Origin: Flavonifractor sp. An82
GTDB taxonomy: Bacteria > Bacillota > Clostridia > Oscillospirales > Oscillospiraceae
Assembly: GCF_002159265.1 (NCBI RefSeq)
Contig: NZ_NFHG01000003.1
Location: 62,001 to 126,000 of the forward strand
Direction of reading: 5' to 3'
Length of the DNA stretch: 64,000 nucleotides
Within the stretch, counting starts at the first letter, position 1, and each line of letters opens with the position of its first letter. The notes beneath the pieces were generated by a model. That model did not search any database and was not told where the DNA came from. It was given only the letters and a program-made list of their open reading frames with translations. A program made the translations under genes and the position numbers. Shown in pieces: positions 16,053 to 24,557 of the stretch.

Positions 16053-16316
16053 TTGCCGAATATTAAGTCTGCCAAGAAGCGTGTCCTGGTGAACAAGACC
16101 AAGGCCATGCAGAACAAGGCCGCTAAGTCCGCCCTCAAGACCGAACTCAAGAAGTTTGAGGCCGCGGTGGTCGAAGGCAACCGCAGCGAGGCCGAGGGCG
16201 CTTACAAGGTGGCCGTTAAGGCGGTCGACAAGGCCGTGGTTCATGGTCTGCTGCACCGGAACAACGCTGCGCACAAGAAGAGCGCCATGACCATCAAGCT
16301 GAACAAGCTGGCCTAA
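16053..16316 (+). CDS. rpsT: Ribosomal protein S20
   Basis: An 87-residue basic protein that reads (M)PNIKSAKKRVLVNKTKAM and ends NAAHKKSAMTIKLNKLA, unmistakable for S20, which binds the 5' domain of 16S rRNA early in 30S assembly. The start is TTG 16053, preceded by GGAGGAGG at good spacing; no ATG fits the family's N-terminus. It has its own promoter and terminator and lies divergent from gpr. A TTG start on a ribosomal protein gene may limit its translation. Confidence 0.96.
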   Translation: MPNIKSAKKRVLVNKTKAMQNKAAKSALKTELKKFEAAVVEGNRSEAEGAYKVAVKAVDKAVVHGLLHRNNAAHKKSAMTIKLNKLA

Positions 16317-16331
16317 TCTGTGGTCAACATG

Positions 16332-16358
16332 AAACCGCCTGCCGCGCAGGCGGTTTTT
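16332..16358 (+). terminator. Terminator of rpsT
   Basis: AAACCGCCTGC, loop CGC, GCAGGCGGTTT and a T-run, 15 bp after the stop. Confidence 0.88.
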
Positions 16359-16442
16359 TGCTGCCCAAAACTGGGCCTTTCTCTTGCATCACCTTCCATT
16401 TTATGGTATATTGACTGAGAGCCTGTATGGGGAGGTGGGTCC

Positions 16443-17312
16443 ATGCCCAAGGCGCTGCTGCAAAAGAAGCCGGTGAAATTCATTCTGGAGATGGTGGAGC
16501 TCTACTTCTCCAAGCACATCTCCCGCTCGGCCGCCGAGCTGGCCTACTTCCTCATCCTGTCCTTCTTCCCTCTGCTCATCTGCATCAATGCCTTTATCAG
16601 TCTGCTGCCGGTGGATCTGGAGGAGCTGATTGCCGCCGCCGCTCCCCTGCTGCCCGGGGCTATTCTGGGGGTACTGCGGGAGTATGTGGGTTACATCACC
16701 ACCAACCAGTCCCCCGGCCTGCTGGTGGCGGGCATCTTCATGACGGTGTTTTTTGCCTCGGCGGCCTTCCGGGCCCTGATGCATATTATGGAGGAGATCT
16801 ATGGCCGCAAGGGCTACCGGGGCTTCCGGCAGGTGATCGCCAGCGTACTCTTCGCTCTGCTGCTGCTGGTCACCATCTTCCTGTCCCTGGTGGTGCTTCT
16901 CACCGGCGGGTGGCTCTTCCAGGCGGTGGAGAGGCTGCTCCACCTGGACTCCCATACCCTGCCCTGGGACTGGCAGTGGATGCGCTTTCTGCTCCTCTTT
17001 CTGTTTGTCTTCCTCTTTGTGCTGCTGGTGTATCGGGTGGCGGCCCCCCGGAGCAAGCCCCGTCCCCCGGTGCTCACCGGTGCCTTTCTGGCCTCGGTGG
17101 CCCTGTCCGCCTTCTCCATGCTCTTCTCCCTGTTCATCGGTCTGTCCTCCCGGTACTCCCTGGTGTACGGGTCACTGGCCTCCATCATCATCATGCTGGT
17201 GTGGCTCTATCTGTGCGGCAACATCCTTATCATCGGCAACATCTTCAACTGCGTGTGGTACCGCCATCGAAAGCTGAGGCTGCTGAAGGAACTGAAAAAA
17301 GAGGACCGGTGA
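16443..17312 (+). CDS. YihY/BrkB-family inner-membrane protein
   Basis: A 289-residue integral membrane protein with about six membrane segments (around residues 33-55, 65-85, 95-120, 135-160, 180-200, 215-270). The segments SRSAAELAYFLILSFFPLL near the N-terminus and YSLVYGSLASIIIMLVWLY near the C-terminus are the hallmarks of the YihY (once called RNase BN) family. Its function is unsettled; it has been proposed to be a transporter or a wall/membrane factor. Start ATG 16443 follows GGGGAGGTGG. It is probably a single-gene unit. Confidence 0.87.
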   Translation: MPKALLQKKPVKFILEMVELYFSKHISRSAAELAYFLILSFFPLLICINAFISLLPVDLEELIAAAAPLLPGAILGVLREYVGYITTNQSPGLLVAGIFMTVFFASAAFRALMHIMEEIYGRKGYRGFRQVIASVLFALLLLVTIFLSLVVLLTGGWLFQAVERLLHLDSHTLPWDWQWMRFLLLFLFVFLFVLLVYRVAAPRSKPRPPVLTGAFLASVALSAFSMLFSLFIGLSSRYSLVYGSLASIIIMLVWLYLCGNILIIGNIFNCVWYRHRKLRLLKELKKEDR

Positions 17313-17340
17313 CAGCCCCCCGGGGGCCGTCACCGTTCTT
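17307..17340 (+). terminator. Terminator of the BrkB gene
   Basis: An inverted repeat of CGGTGAC..GCCCCC with GGGGGC..GTCACCG (one mismatch) overlaps the stop codon and is followed by TTCTTTTTG. Confidence 0.7.
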
Positions 17341-17351
17341 TTTGTCCCTAT

Positions 17352-19046
17352 TTACAGCAGGCAGAAGCGGTCCACATCGAACAGCCCCCGATCGGTGAGC
17401 CGCAGCTGGGGGATCACCGGCAGGGCCAGGAAGGACAGGGTGGTGAAGGGGTCCACATGGCTGGGTATGCCCATGCCGTAGGCCTTGCGCAGAATGGCCG
17501 CCGTTTCGTCCCGCACCCTTTCCCAGGGCGCGTCGCTCATAAGCCCGGCGATGGGCAGGGGCACCTGGCCCAAAATCTTTCCCCCGGCGGCCAGCACATA
17601 GCCGCCCCCCATCTCCCGCAGATGGTTGACCGCCGTCACAATGTCCCGGTCGTTGTCCCCCGCCGCGATGATGTTGTGGCTGTCGTGGGCCACCGTGGTG
17701 GCGATGGCCCCCCCTGTGATGCCGTAGCCCTTCAGGGGGCACACCGCAAGGTTGCCGTTTCTGCCGTGGCGCTCCACCACGCACAGCTTGGTATAGACGG
17801 CGTCGGGGGCAAAGAAGCCCTCCCGGCAGGGCACCTCCTCCACCAGATGGCGGGTGACGATCTGATGGGGCACCAGCTGGATGCAGTGGGCCTTTCCCCG
17901 TACCGGCAGCGCCACGTCGTCCTCCGTCAGGGGGCGGCAGCGCACCGAGTCGGTGAGGATCGCCGGGACAGGCACGGGGGCCAGCCCCCCAAAGGCCCGG
18001 GACAGCTCCACGCCGTCCTTGTACACCGTGTGCACCGATACGTCCTCCAGCCGGTCCAGCACCACCAGGTCGGCCCGGTAGCCGGGGGCCACGGCACCCA
18101 GCTCCCGCAGCCCGTATACCCGGGCGGCGTTGATGGTGGCCATCCGGATGGCGGTCAACGGGTCCACCCCCATCTGGATGGCCAGGTGCACGTTGTGGCG
18201 CACGTTGCCCGTTTCACTCACATCGTCGATGTGCTTGTCGTCGGTACACAGCAGCAGCCGGTCGTCGGGATACCCGGACTTGAGCCAGCCGCCCAGGATG
18301 GCGGCAGTGTTTTTGGCCGCGCTGCCCTCCCGTACCAGCACCGCCAGCCCCGCCCGCAGCTTCTCCGCCGCCTCCTCAAAGGTGGTGCACTCGTGCTCCG
18401 TGGCAATGCCCAGGGAGGCGTAGGCCTGCAAATCCCTCCCTGTGATCCCCGGGGCGTGGCCGTCGGCCAGCCTGCCGAAGCGCCGGGCCAGGGCGATTTT
18501 CTCCACCACCTCAGGGTCGCCCCCGATGGCCGCCGGATAGTTCATCACCTCACCCAGCCCCAGCACCCGGGGGTGGGACAGATAGGGCTCCATCTCCGCC
18601 GCCCCAAACGCCGCGCCGTTGGTCTCAAAGGGGGTGGCGGGCACGCTGGAGGGCAGCATCAGGTATACGTTCAGGGGCAGCTCCTCGGTGGCCTCCAGCA
18701 GGTAGTCCACCGCCGCCGTGCCGCACACGTTGACGATCTCATGGGGGTCGGCGATGACGGTGGTGGTGCCTGCGGGCACAATGGCCCGGGCCAGCTCAAA
18801 GGGGGAGGCCATTACCGACTCCATGTGTATGTGGGCGTCAATGAACCCCGGGCAGACGATCTTGCCGGTGCAGTCGTGCTCCTCCAGGCCCTGGTAGCTG
18901 CCCAGACCCGCGATATATCCGCCCTCAATGGCCACGTCGCACAGGGTCATCTCCCCTGTAAATACATGGACCACAAGGGCGTTTTTCAGCACCAGCTCCG
19001 CCGGTCTGCGCCCTGCGGCCACGTCAGCCAACCTGCGTCTGTCCAT
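17352..19046 (-). CDS. ade: Adenine deaminase
   Basis: A 564-residue amidohydrolase of the ADE family that converts adenine to hypoxanthine and ammonia. Visible: the metal-binding CPGFIDAHIHMESVM (about residues 68-82), the catalytic-barrel segments HAPGITG and TEHECTTFEEA, CTDDKHID, and the C-terminal TTVAHDSHNIIAAGDND. ATG 19046 has GGAGCGGAG upstream; the frame runs 30 codons further back without support. It is transcribed alone, leftward. With the purine nucleoside phosphorylase and MTA/SAH deaminase at 60-62 kb it points to purine salvage. Confidence 0.95.
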   Translation of the reverse strand: MDRRRLADVAAGRRPAELVLKNALVVHVFTGEMTLCDVAIEGGYIAGLGSYQGLEEHDCTGKIVCPGFIDAHIHMESVMASPFELARAIVPAGTTTVIADPHEIVNVCGTAAVDYLLEATEELPLNVYLMLPSSVPATPFETNGAAFGAAEMEPYLSHPRVLGLGEVMNYPAAIGGDPEVVEKIALARRFGRLADGHAPGITGRDLQAYASLGIATEHECTTFEEAAEKLRAGLAVLVREGSAAKNTAAILGGWLKSGYPDDRLLLCTDDKHIDDVSETGNVRHNVHLAIQMGVDPLTAIRMATINAARVYGLRELGAVAPGYRADLVVLDRLEDVSVHTVYKDGVELSRAFGGLAPVPVPAILTDSVRCRPLTEDDVALPVRGKAHCIQLVPHQIVTRHLVEEVPCREGFFAPDAVYTKLCVVERHGRNGNLAVCPLKGYGITGGAIATTVAHDSHNIIAAGDNDRDIVTAVNHLREMGGGYVLAAGGKILGQVPLPIAGLMSDAPWERVRDETAAILRKAYGMGIPSHVDPFTTLSFLALPVIPQLRLTDRGLFDVDRFCLL

Positions 19047-19102
19047 CTTCTCCGCTCCTTTTCCCGGTTTGTGCTTAGTATATCTCAAACTGCCCCAAAA
19101 GT

Positions 19103-19131
19103 AAAACCGGCCCCCAAACGGGGCCGGTTTT
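19103..19131 (-). terminator. Terminator of the panT-coaX operon
   Basis: AAAACCGGCCCC (19103-19114), 5-nt loop, GGGGCCGGTTTT (19120-19131), just beyond the coaX stop on the minus strand. Confidence 0.75.
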
Positions 19132-19144
19132 TTCACATCATATG

Positions 19145-19885
19145 CTATGGTTGTCTGCGCCGCCAGATCTCTCCCAGACCCAGAAAGGTCAGGTGGGGCT
19201 CCCAGGCGGTGGAGATGCGCAGCAGAGGGCGCACCAGGGTGCTGTTGCCACCGGTGAGCACCACCGTCAGAGGGCCCAGCTCCTGCTCCAGCCGGGCCAC
19301 AATGCCCTCGATGGCCCCGGCGGCCCCGTAGAGGGCGCCGTACCCCATACAGGACACGGTGTCGGTGCCCAGCAGGCCCTGGGGGGCGGACAGGGTGATG
19401 GGGGGCAGCTGGGCGGCCCGGGCGGACAGGGCCTCCAGGCCCAGGGCCAGGCCGGGCAGGATCATGCCGCCCCGGAACACACCCCCACGATCCACCACCG
19501 ACAGGGTGGTGGCGGTGCCCATGTCAAAGACAGCCGCCGGGGGGTTGTACCGGGCCAGGGCGGCCACGCAGTCCACCACCCGGTCCATGCCCAGGTTGGC
19601 GGTGTCGTACCCTCTGAGATCCAGGCCGGTGTCGGTGCTTTTGTCCACCACCAGGACTGGCTTTCCGGTGAGGGCTTTCAATCCCTCCCCCACCGGGCCG
19701 GTAAGGGCAGGCACCACCGAGGAGAGGACAGCCCCCTGGGCCTCCACACCCTCCAGCAGCCCTTTGAGAGCGGCGGTCCAGTCCAGGGCGGGGTCGCTGG
19801 GCAGCTTTTTCACAAAGGCCACCTCTTCCCCCCGCAGACCGGCAATGGCAACGGTGGTGTTGCCGATGTCAACGGTGAGCAGCAT
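19145..19885 (-). CDS. coaX: Type III pantothenate kinase
   Basis: A 246-residue ASKHA-fold kinase, the first step of CoA synthesis (pantothenate plus ATP). It begins MLLTVDIGNTTVAIAGL, the phosphate-1 motif. Other landmarks are the GYDTANLGMDRVVDCVAAL segment (GADR-like), VFDMGTATTLSVVD (phosphate 2) and GMILPGLALGLEAL. ATG 19885 lies one base beyond the stop of the upstream S-component gene, so the two are tightly coupled in one operon. The longer reading frame upstream is out of register with the neighbour and unlikely to be used. Confidence 0.95.
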   Translation of the reverse strand: MLLTVDIGNTTVAIAGLRGEEVAFVKKLPSDPALDWTAALKGLLEGVEAQGAVLSSVVPALTGPVGEGLKALTGKPVLVVDKSTDTGLDLRGYDTANLGMDRVVDCVAALARYNPPAAVFDMGTATTLSVVDRGGVFRGGMILPGLALGLEALSARAAQLPPITLSAPQGLLGTDTVSCMGYGALYGAAGAIEGIVARLEQELGPLTVVLTGGNSTLVRPLLRISTAWEPHLTFLGLGEIWRRRQP

Positions 19886-19886
19886 C

Positions 19887-20582
19887 TCAGGCGGGCTGAA
19901 CGGCGGCGGGGGCCTTCTTCTCCAGCTTGAGGGCCCGCACCAGGGGCACGCACACGGCGGGAGTGACCACGGCGGCCACAATGGCCTCGGGCACGCCATT
20001 GGCGGCCACGATGCCCAGGATAAAGCCCAGCACCGCGTCGGCGGGGATGCCCTGGGCGGCGGCATAGGCCTCGGTGAAGATAATTCCGATGGAGCCCATG
20101 ACCAGGGCGGTGTTGGTGAGGGCGCCCACGATACCGGCGATCACCATGCCCACGGTCTGAACACCGGCGTTGGACTTCCGGAACAGGAACTTAATGAAGG
20201 TGTACACCAGCCAGGGGGTAACGCCCACCAGGATACGGGGTACAAAGCAGATGAACAGAGCCCAGGGGCTGCCCCGGTCCAGACCGGGCACGGGGATGAA
20301 GGGGGTAAACACAAAGGAGGAAAGACCGGGCACCAGCGTATTCTTGATCAGGCTGGACAGACCGAACATTCCTCCCAGGAACGCGCCCTTCTTGGGCCCC
20401 AGCAGGATGGAGCCGATGATAACCGGTACGTGGAGAATGGTGGCCTTGATCACGGGCAGGTCGATGAGACCCAGGGGGGTGAAGGTGAGCAGGAAGATGA
20501 TGCCGGTAAACATGGCCAGAATGGCCATGCCCTGCACCTGCTTGCTCCGTTGGGACCGGGTGAGCGCTTGTTTCATATTCAA
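19887..20582 (-). CDS. ECF transporter S component, probably pantothenate-specific (PanT-like)
   Basis: A 231-residue membrane protein with about six hydrophobic segments and the motif LHVPVIIGSILLGPKKGAF, characteristic of one ECF S-component family. S components bind a vitamin and are driven by a shared ECF module (two ATPases and EcfT), which is not encoded here. The coaX gene begins 1 bp after its stop and coaBC is divergent, so pantothenate is the likely substrate; this is inference from context. A basic N-terminus (residues 1-20) and a Lys/Ala-rich C-terminus flank the membrane part. Confidence 0.78.
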   Translation of the reverse strand: MNMKQALTRSQRSKQVQGMAILAMFTGIIFLLTFTPLGLIDLPVIKATILHVPVIIGSILLGPKKGAFLGGMFGLSSLIKNTLVPGLSSFVFTPFIPVPGLDRGSPWALFICFVPRILVGVTPWLVYTFIKFLFRKSNAGVQTVGMVIAGIVGALTNTALVMGSIGIIFTEAYAAAQGIPADAVLGFILGIVAANGVPEAIVAAVVTPAVCVPLVRALKLEKKAPAAVQPA

Positions 20583-20742
20583 TTACCTCCAGCTGCCGTT
20601 CCTCCTGAGCGGATACAGCGCGTATTTTGGGTGACCGCCCCCCTGTCCTGTACGGCCTGCCGTCTCCTGAGAGTACAGCGGCCCCGGATGGGGACAGCCG
20701 GAGTTATTATAGCGGTTTTATCCCCAAAATGCAATGGGAATG

Positions 20743-20771
20743 TGGAAAACCTACTTTCTGTCTGCTATAAT
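20743..20771 (+). promoter_or_regulatory. Predicted promoter of coaBC
   Basis: TGGAAA (20743-20748), 17-bp spacing, then TGC-TATAAT (20766-20771), a good extended -10. The 223-bp spacer to panT must also hold the divergent panT promoter; I see no riboswitch in it. Confidence 0.6.
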
Positions 20772-20805
20772 TGAGGCACTTACAGATCATAAGGAGCATT
20801 TTGCT

Positions 20806-22005
20806 ATGCAGTTAAAAGGAAAAACCGTGCTGCTGGGGGTCACCGGCGGCATTGCCTGCTACAAATCCGCCAATCTGGCCTCCGCCCTGGTGAAGCAGGG
20901 GGCCAACGTCCAGGTGGTCATGACCCGCAACGCCACCGAGTTCATCGGTCCCCACACCTTTGAGTCCCTGACGGGCAACCGGGTGAGCGTAGACACCTTC
21001 GACCGCAACTACCAGTTCCAGGTGGAGCACATTGCCCTGGCTGACCAGGCCGACCTGGTGCTGGTGGCCCCCGCCACCGCCAACGTGCTGGCCAAGCTGG
21101 CCCACGGCCTGGCCGACGATATGCTCACCACCACCATTCTGGCCTGCAACTGCCCCAAGATCGCCGCCCCCGCCATGAATACCAAGATGTACGAAAACCC
21201 CGTCACCCAGGACAACCTGGACATTTTGCGGAAGTACGGCTGGGAGATCGTGGAGCCCGCCAGCGGACGGCTGGCCTGCGGGGCGGTGGGCAAGGGCAAG
21301 ATGCCCGAGCCGGAGGACCTGCTGGAGTGCGTCCTCCACGCCCTCAGCCATGAGAAGGACATGGCAGGGCTCAGGGTGCTGGTCACCGCCGGTCCCACCC
21401 GGGAGGCTCTGGACCCGGTGCGCTATCTGACCAACCACTCCACCGGCAAGATGGGGTATGCCATTGCCAAAGCCGCCGCCGCCCGGGGCGCCTCCGTCAC
21501 CCTGGTGTCCGGGCCGGTGAACCTGAAAAAGCCCCCTTACATGGAGGTGGTGGACATCCTGTCCGCTCAGGACATGTTTGAGGCGGTGACCAGCCGGGCG
21601 CCGGACCAGGACATCATCATCAAGGCCGCCGCCGTGGCCGACTACCGCCCGGCCTGTGTGGCGGAGGACAAGATCAAGAAGAGCGGCACTGATGCCGACC
21701 TCTCCCTTCCCCTCTCCCGCACCAGCGATATTCTGGGCTGGCTGGGGGAACACCGTGTCCCCGGACAGTTTTTGTGCGGCTTCTCCATGGAGACCCGTGA
21801 CATGGTGGAAAACTCCAAAAAGAAGCTGGAGAAGAAGCACATCGACCTCATTGCCGCCAACAACCTGAAGCAGGCGGGGGCAGGCTTCGGGGTGGACACC
21901 AATGTGCTCACCCTCATCTCCGCCGACGGAGCCAGGGAGCTCCCCCTCATGAGCAAGGAGGAGGCCGCCCATTCCCTGCTGGACGAAATTATGTCCCGCC
22001 GGTAA
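20806..22005 (+). CDS. coaBC: Bifunctional phosphopantothenoylcysteine decarboxylase / phosphopantothenate-cysteine ligase
   Basis: A 399-residue fusion enzyme for two steps of CoA synthesis. The N-terminal half (about 1-185) is the flavin-dependent decarboxylase CoaC, with VLLGVTGGIACYKSANLAS and AAPAMNTKMYENP. The C-terminal half is the CTP-dependent ligase CoaB, with VLVTAGPTREALDPVRYLTN, KAAAVADYRP and KKKLEKKHIDLIAAN. ATG 20806 follows AAGGAG at 9-10 nt; upstream in-frame starts are weaker. It is divergent from panT-coaX, so three consecutive CoA-pathway genes cluster here. Confidence 0.96.
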   Translation: MQLKGKTVLLGVTGGIACYKSANLASALVKQGANVQVVMTRNATEFIGPHTFESLTGNRVSVDTFDRNYQFQVEHIALADQADLVLVAPATANVLAKLAHGLADDMLTTTILACNCPKIAAPAMNTKMYENPVTQDNLDILRKYGWEIVEPASGRLACGAVGKGKMPEPEDLLECVLHALSHEKDMAGLRVLVTAGPTREALDPVRYLTNHSTGKMGYAIAKAAAARGASVTLVSGPVNLKKPPYMEVVDILSAQDMFEAVTSRAPDQDIIIKAAAVADYRPACVAEDKIKKSGTDADLSLPLSRTSDILGWLGEHRVPGQFLCGFSMETRDMVENSKKKLEKKHIDLIAANNLKQAGAGFGVDTNVLTLISADGARELPLMSKEEAAHSLLDEIMSRR

Positions 22006-22024
22006 GGATTAGCCCCTTTTTGCC

Positions 22025-22053
22025 TTGACGGGTGGGGGAAAAAATGATAGAAT
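22025..22053 (+). promoter_or_regulatory. Predicted sigma-A promoter of the glyS T-box transcript
   Basis: TTGACG (22025-22030) and TAGAAT (22048-22053), 17-bp spacing, immediately before the T-box leader. Confidence 0.65.
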
Positions 22054-22055
22054 GG

Positions 22056-22290
22056 CCCACGATAAGGCAGTGATCGGGAAGAGTACCCCCAAATTTCCGC
22101 CCCAGAGAAGAGCCGGACGGTGCAAGGCTCCGGCGGAGGTGGAGGGAAGGCGCCCGTGAGCCGCGGGGAGGCAATGCCCCGCCGGTCCCCCGCCGTTACC
22201 GGGAACGAAGAGCGTACCAGCCAGGTACGAATTCAGGTGGAACCACGGACATTTTGTTCGCCCTGAGCCGAAAAACGGCTCAGGGCTTTC
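22056..22290 (+). promoter_or_regulatory. T-box riboswitch leader of glyS
   Basis: The 320-bp spacer carries a glycine T-box leader. A likely specifier GGC is at 22149-22151 in GGAAGGCGCC context. The T-box sequence AGGTGGAACCACGG is at 22235-22248. The terminator stem is GCCCTGAGCCG (22260-22270), loop AAAAA, CGGCTCAGGGC (22276-22286), then a T-rich tract. Uncharged tRNA-Gly should stabilise the antiterminator and allow glyS transcription. The left limit is approximate. Confidence 0.88.
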
Positions 22291-22325
22291 TATTTTGTTC
22301 TGGGCCAGATAAAGGAGTATGTACC

Positions 22326-23762
22326 ATGAAAAACACCGAAAAGACCATGGAGCAGATCGTCACCCTGTGTAAGGGCCGGGGCTTCATCTTCTCCGGCTCC
22401 GAGATCTACGGCGGCCTGGCCAACACCTGGGACTACGGCCCCCTGGGTGTGGAGCTGAAGAACAACGTCAAAAAGGCCTGGTGGAAGAAGTTCGTCCAGG
22501 AGAATCCCTACAACGTGGGTCTGGACGCCGCCATCCTCATGAATCCCCAGGTGTGGGTGGCCTCCGGCCACGTGGGCGGCTTCTCCGATCCTCTGATGGA
22601 CTGTAAGGAGTGCAAGGAGCGCTTCCGCGCCGACAAGGTCATCGAGGACTGGTGCGCCGAGACCGGCTTCACCCTGCCTAAGCCTGTGGACGCCCTGTCC
22701 CAGGAGGAGATGAAGAATTTTGTGGAGGAGCACAACATCCCCTGCCCCTCCTGCGGCAAGCACAACTGGACCGACATCCGTCAGTTCAACCTGATGTTCA
22801 AGACCTTCCAGGGCGTCACCGAGGACGCCAAGAACACCGTGTACCTGCGGCCTGAGACCGCCCAGGGCATCTTTGTCAACTTCCAGAACGTGCAGCGCAC
22901 CACCCGTCGGAAGCTGCCCTTCGGCGTGTGCCAGATCGGCAAGTCCTTCCGCAACGAGATCACCCCCGGCAACTTCACCTTCCGCACCCGTGAGTTTGAA
23001 CAGATGGAGCTGGAGTTCTTCTGCCAGCCGGGCACCGAGCTGGACTGGTTCAAGTACTGGAAGGAGTTCTGCCACCAGTGGCTGCTGGACCTGGGCATGA
23101 AGGACGAGAACCTGCGGCTCCGCGACCACGATCCTGAGGAGCTCTCCCACTACTCCAACGCCACCACCGACTTTGAGTTCGTCTTCCCCTTCGGCTGGGG
23201 CGAGCTGTGGGGCGTGGCCTCCCGCACCAACTTCGACCTGAACGCCCATCAGACCACCTCCGGCAAGGACATGACCTACTTCGACCAGGAGAAGAACGAG
23301 CACTATATCCCCTACGTCATCGAGCCCTCCCTGGGCGCCGACCGCGTGACCCTGGCCTTCCTGGTGGACGCCTTCGATCAGGAGGTTGTGGGCCAGGACA
23401 AGAAGGGCAACGACGATGTGCGCACCGTGCTGCGCCTCCACCCCGCTCTGGCTCCCTTCAAGTGCGCCGTGCTGCCCCTGAGCAAGAAGGAGGTCCTGTC
23501 CGGCCCCGCCCAGCAGCTGCGGGACGAGCTGGCCCGCGACTTCATGGTGGACTACGACGACGCCGGCTCCATCGGCAAGCGCTATCGCCGCCAGGACGAG
23601 ATCGGCACTCCCTTCTGCATCACCCTGGACTTCCAGACCGTGGGCGACGAAAACACCCCCGCCGACCACTGCGTTACCATCCGTGAGCGCGACTCCATGG
23701 AGCAGGTGCGTATTCCCATGTCTGAGGTCAAGAATTATATCGCTGAGCGCATCAAGTTCTAA
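22326..23762 (+). CDS. glyS: Glycyl-tRNA synthetase (single-chain, alpha2 type)
   Basis: A 478-residue class II GlyRS of the homodimeric type. Seen: [26 protein letters not shown] at the N-terminus, a zinc-ligand-like insertion with CKECKE and CPSCGKHNW, motif 2 around [27 protein letters not shown], and motif 3 [15 protein letters not shown]-terminal anticodon-binding domain follows. ATG 22326 follows AAAGGAG. A T-box controls it from the 5' side. Its last 61 nt are repeated at 23913-23973 after a structured insert; the gene itself ends normally with ERIKF, while the repeated end reads ERVKF. Confidence 0.96.
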   Translation: MKNTEKTMEQIVTLCKGRGFIFSGSEIYGGLANTWDYGPLGVELKNNVKKAWWKKFVQENPYNVGLDAAILMNPQVWVASGHVGGFSDPLMDCKECKERFRADKVIEDWCAETGFTLPKPVDALSQEEMKNFVEEHNIPCPSCGKHNWTDIRQFNLMFKTFQGVTEDAKNTVYLRPETAQGIFVNFQNVQRTTRRKLPFGVCQIGKSFRNEITPGNFTFRTREFEQMELEFFCQPGTELDWFKYWKEFCHQWLLDLGMKDENLRLRDHDPEELSHYSNATTDFEFVFPFGWGELWGVASRTNFDLNAHQTTSGKDMTYFDQEKNEHYIPYVIEPSLGADRVTLAFLVDAFDQEVVGQDKKGNDDVRTVLRLHPALAPFKCAVLPLSKKEVLSGPAQQLRDELARDFMVDYDDAGSIGKRYRRQDEIGTPFCITLDFQTVGDENTPADHCVTIRERDSMEQVRIPMSEVKNYIAERIKF

Positions 23763-23779
23763 TCTTTTTCCAAACTATA

Positions 23780-23912
23780 ACGCACCTGCTCCATCCCGCC
23801 GGTCACGGCGTCACAAGCGTTTTGGCCACAGGCCAAAACCTTGGTGCGGACGAATTCACTTCGGCCGCACAGAATCCAATTGGGGACCCCAAAAAATAAG
23901 ATTTTTTGGGGC
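23780..23912 (+). mobile_element. Putative 3'-end-duplicating small element, glyS copy
   Basis: Seventeen nucleotides after the glyS stop lies a 15-nt exact inverted copy (23780-23794) of glyS 23697-23711. The core at 23795-23912 has hairpin CGCCG/CGGCG (one hairpin where aspS and lepA have two), ACAAGCG (23813-23819), hairpin TTTTGGCC (23820-23827) with GGCCAAAA (23831-23838), CCTTGG, and a stem of GTGCGG and CGAA with TTCG and CCGCAC around loop TTCAC. The final hairpin is CCCCAAAAAAT with ATTTTTTGGGG. It is more diverged than the other two but has the same order of parts. Non-coding. Confidence 0.7.
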
Positions 23913-23973
23913 GCAGGTGCGTATTCCCATGTCTGAGGTCAAGAATTATATCGCTGAGCGCGTCAAGTTCTAA
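23913..23973 (+). pseudogene. Duplicated 3' end of glyS
   Basis: Sixty of 61 nt match 23702-23762. The single change (23751/23962) makes Ile to Val. It includes the stop codon and is followed by the terminator at 23982. No start or ribosome site; not expected to be translated. Confidence 0.92.
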
Positions 23974-23981
23974 AAAGAGCA

Positions 23982-24018
23982 AAAAAACGCCCTGTTGCAC
24001 AGCAACAGGGCGTTTTTT
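23982..24018. terminator. Bidirectional terminator between glyS and the flavodoxin gene
   Basis: A perfect 17-bp stem (23982-23998 with 24002-24018), loop ACA, A-run and T-run on opposite sides. It serves both convergent genes and touches the flavodoxin stop codon. Confidence 0.88.
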
Positions 24019-24524
24019 CATACTTTCATGGCCTCCCGGGCAAAGTTGGCGGCCTGGTCCAGGTCGCTCTGGTCCGGGTGGGTGAGGGCCAGGTCATAGG
24101 CCTGGATCATGGACTTCAGCTTGGCGTTGTCCGGGTCGGCTTTCAGCTGTTCCTCATACCGGTCCCGTACCGCCTGGGGCATCTTGCCAGTGCAGAAGAA
24201 GCTGCTCACCACCTGGTTGCCCTTGGGAACCTCCCCCTTGAAGCGGTCGGACAGGGAGGCAAAGTACAGCTCGGAGATGCCGAACCCGGCGGTGCCGAAG
24301 AGGGCCACCCGCTTGCCGTACAGGCTATGTAAAAATTCCTGCATGGCGGGGGTGAGGCTCCCTTTATCCGTCCAGGACCCGGCAAAGACCAGCTCCGCCT
24401 GATCCACGTTCTGGGGCGGCGGGCCGAAGGCCACAATATCGTGGCCCTCACAGGCGGCCCGGATGGCTTGGGCCACCTGGGCGGTGTTGCCGGTCTGACT
24501 GTCAAATACGATGGCGATTTTCAT
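24018..24524 (-). CDS. Flavodoxin-family protein
   Basis: A 168-residue flavodoxin fold starting MKIAIVFDSQTGNTAQVAQAI, with the FMN phosphate loop SQTGNTAQ at about residues 9-16. VFAGSWTDKGS and ALFGTAGFGIS form the other flavin loops, and FCTGKMPQAVRDRYEEQL follows. It is a one-electron carrier or FMN reductase-like protein; the partner is not evident. I chose the ATG at 24524 over one 6 codons upstream because the family starts MKIAIV. rnhA lies 33 bp upstream in the same direction, so they may share a transcript. Confidence 0.85.
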   Translation of the reverse strand: MKIAIVFDSQTGNTAQVAQAIRAACEGHDIVAFGPPPQNVDQAELVFAGSWTDKGSLTPAMQEFLHSLYGKRVALFGTAGFGISELYFASLSDRFKGEVPKGNQVVSSFFCTGKMPQAVRDRYEEQLKADPDNAKLKSMIQAYDLALTHPDQSDLDQAANFAREAMKV

Positions 24525-24557
24525 AGGTCCTCCTTTGGACAATGGGCGGGTCGATGT

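Noticed and set aside
22253-22325. Start of glyS at 22253, inside the T-box terminator
   Set aside because: The region is the terminator hairpin of the leader. The family N-terminus and AAAGGAG fit ATG 22326.
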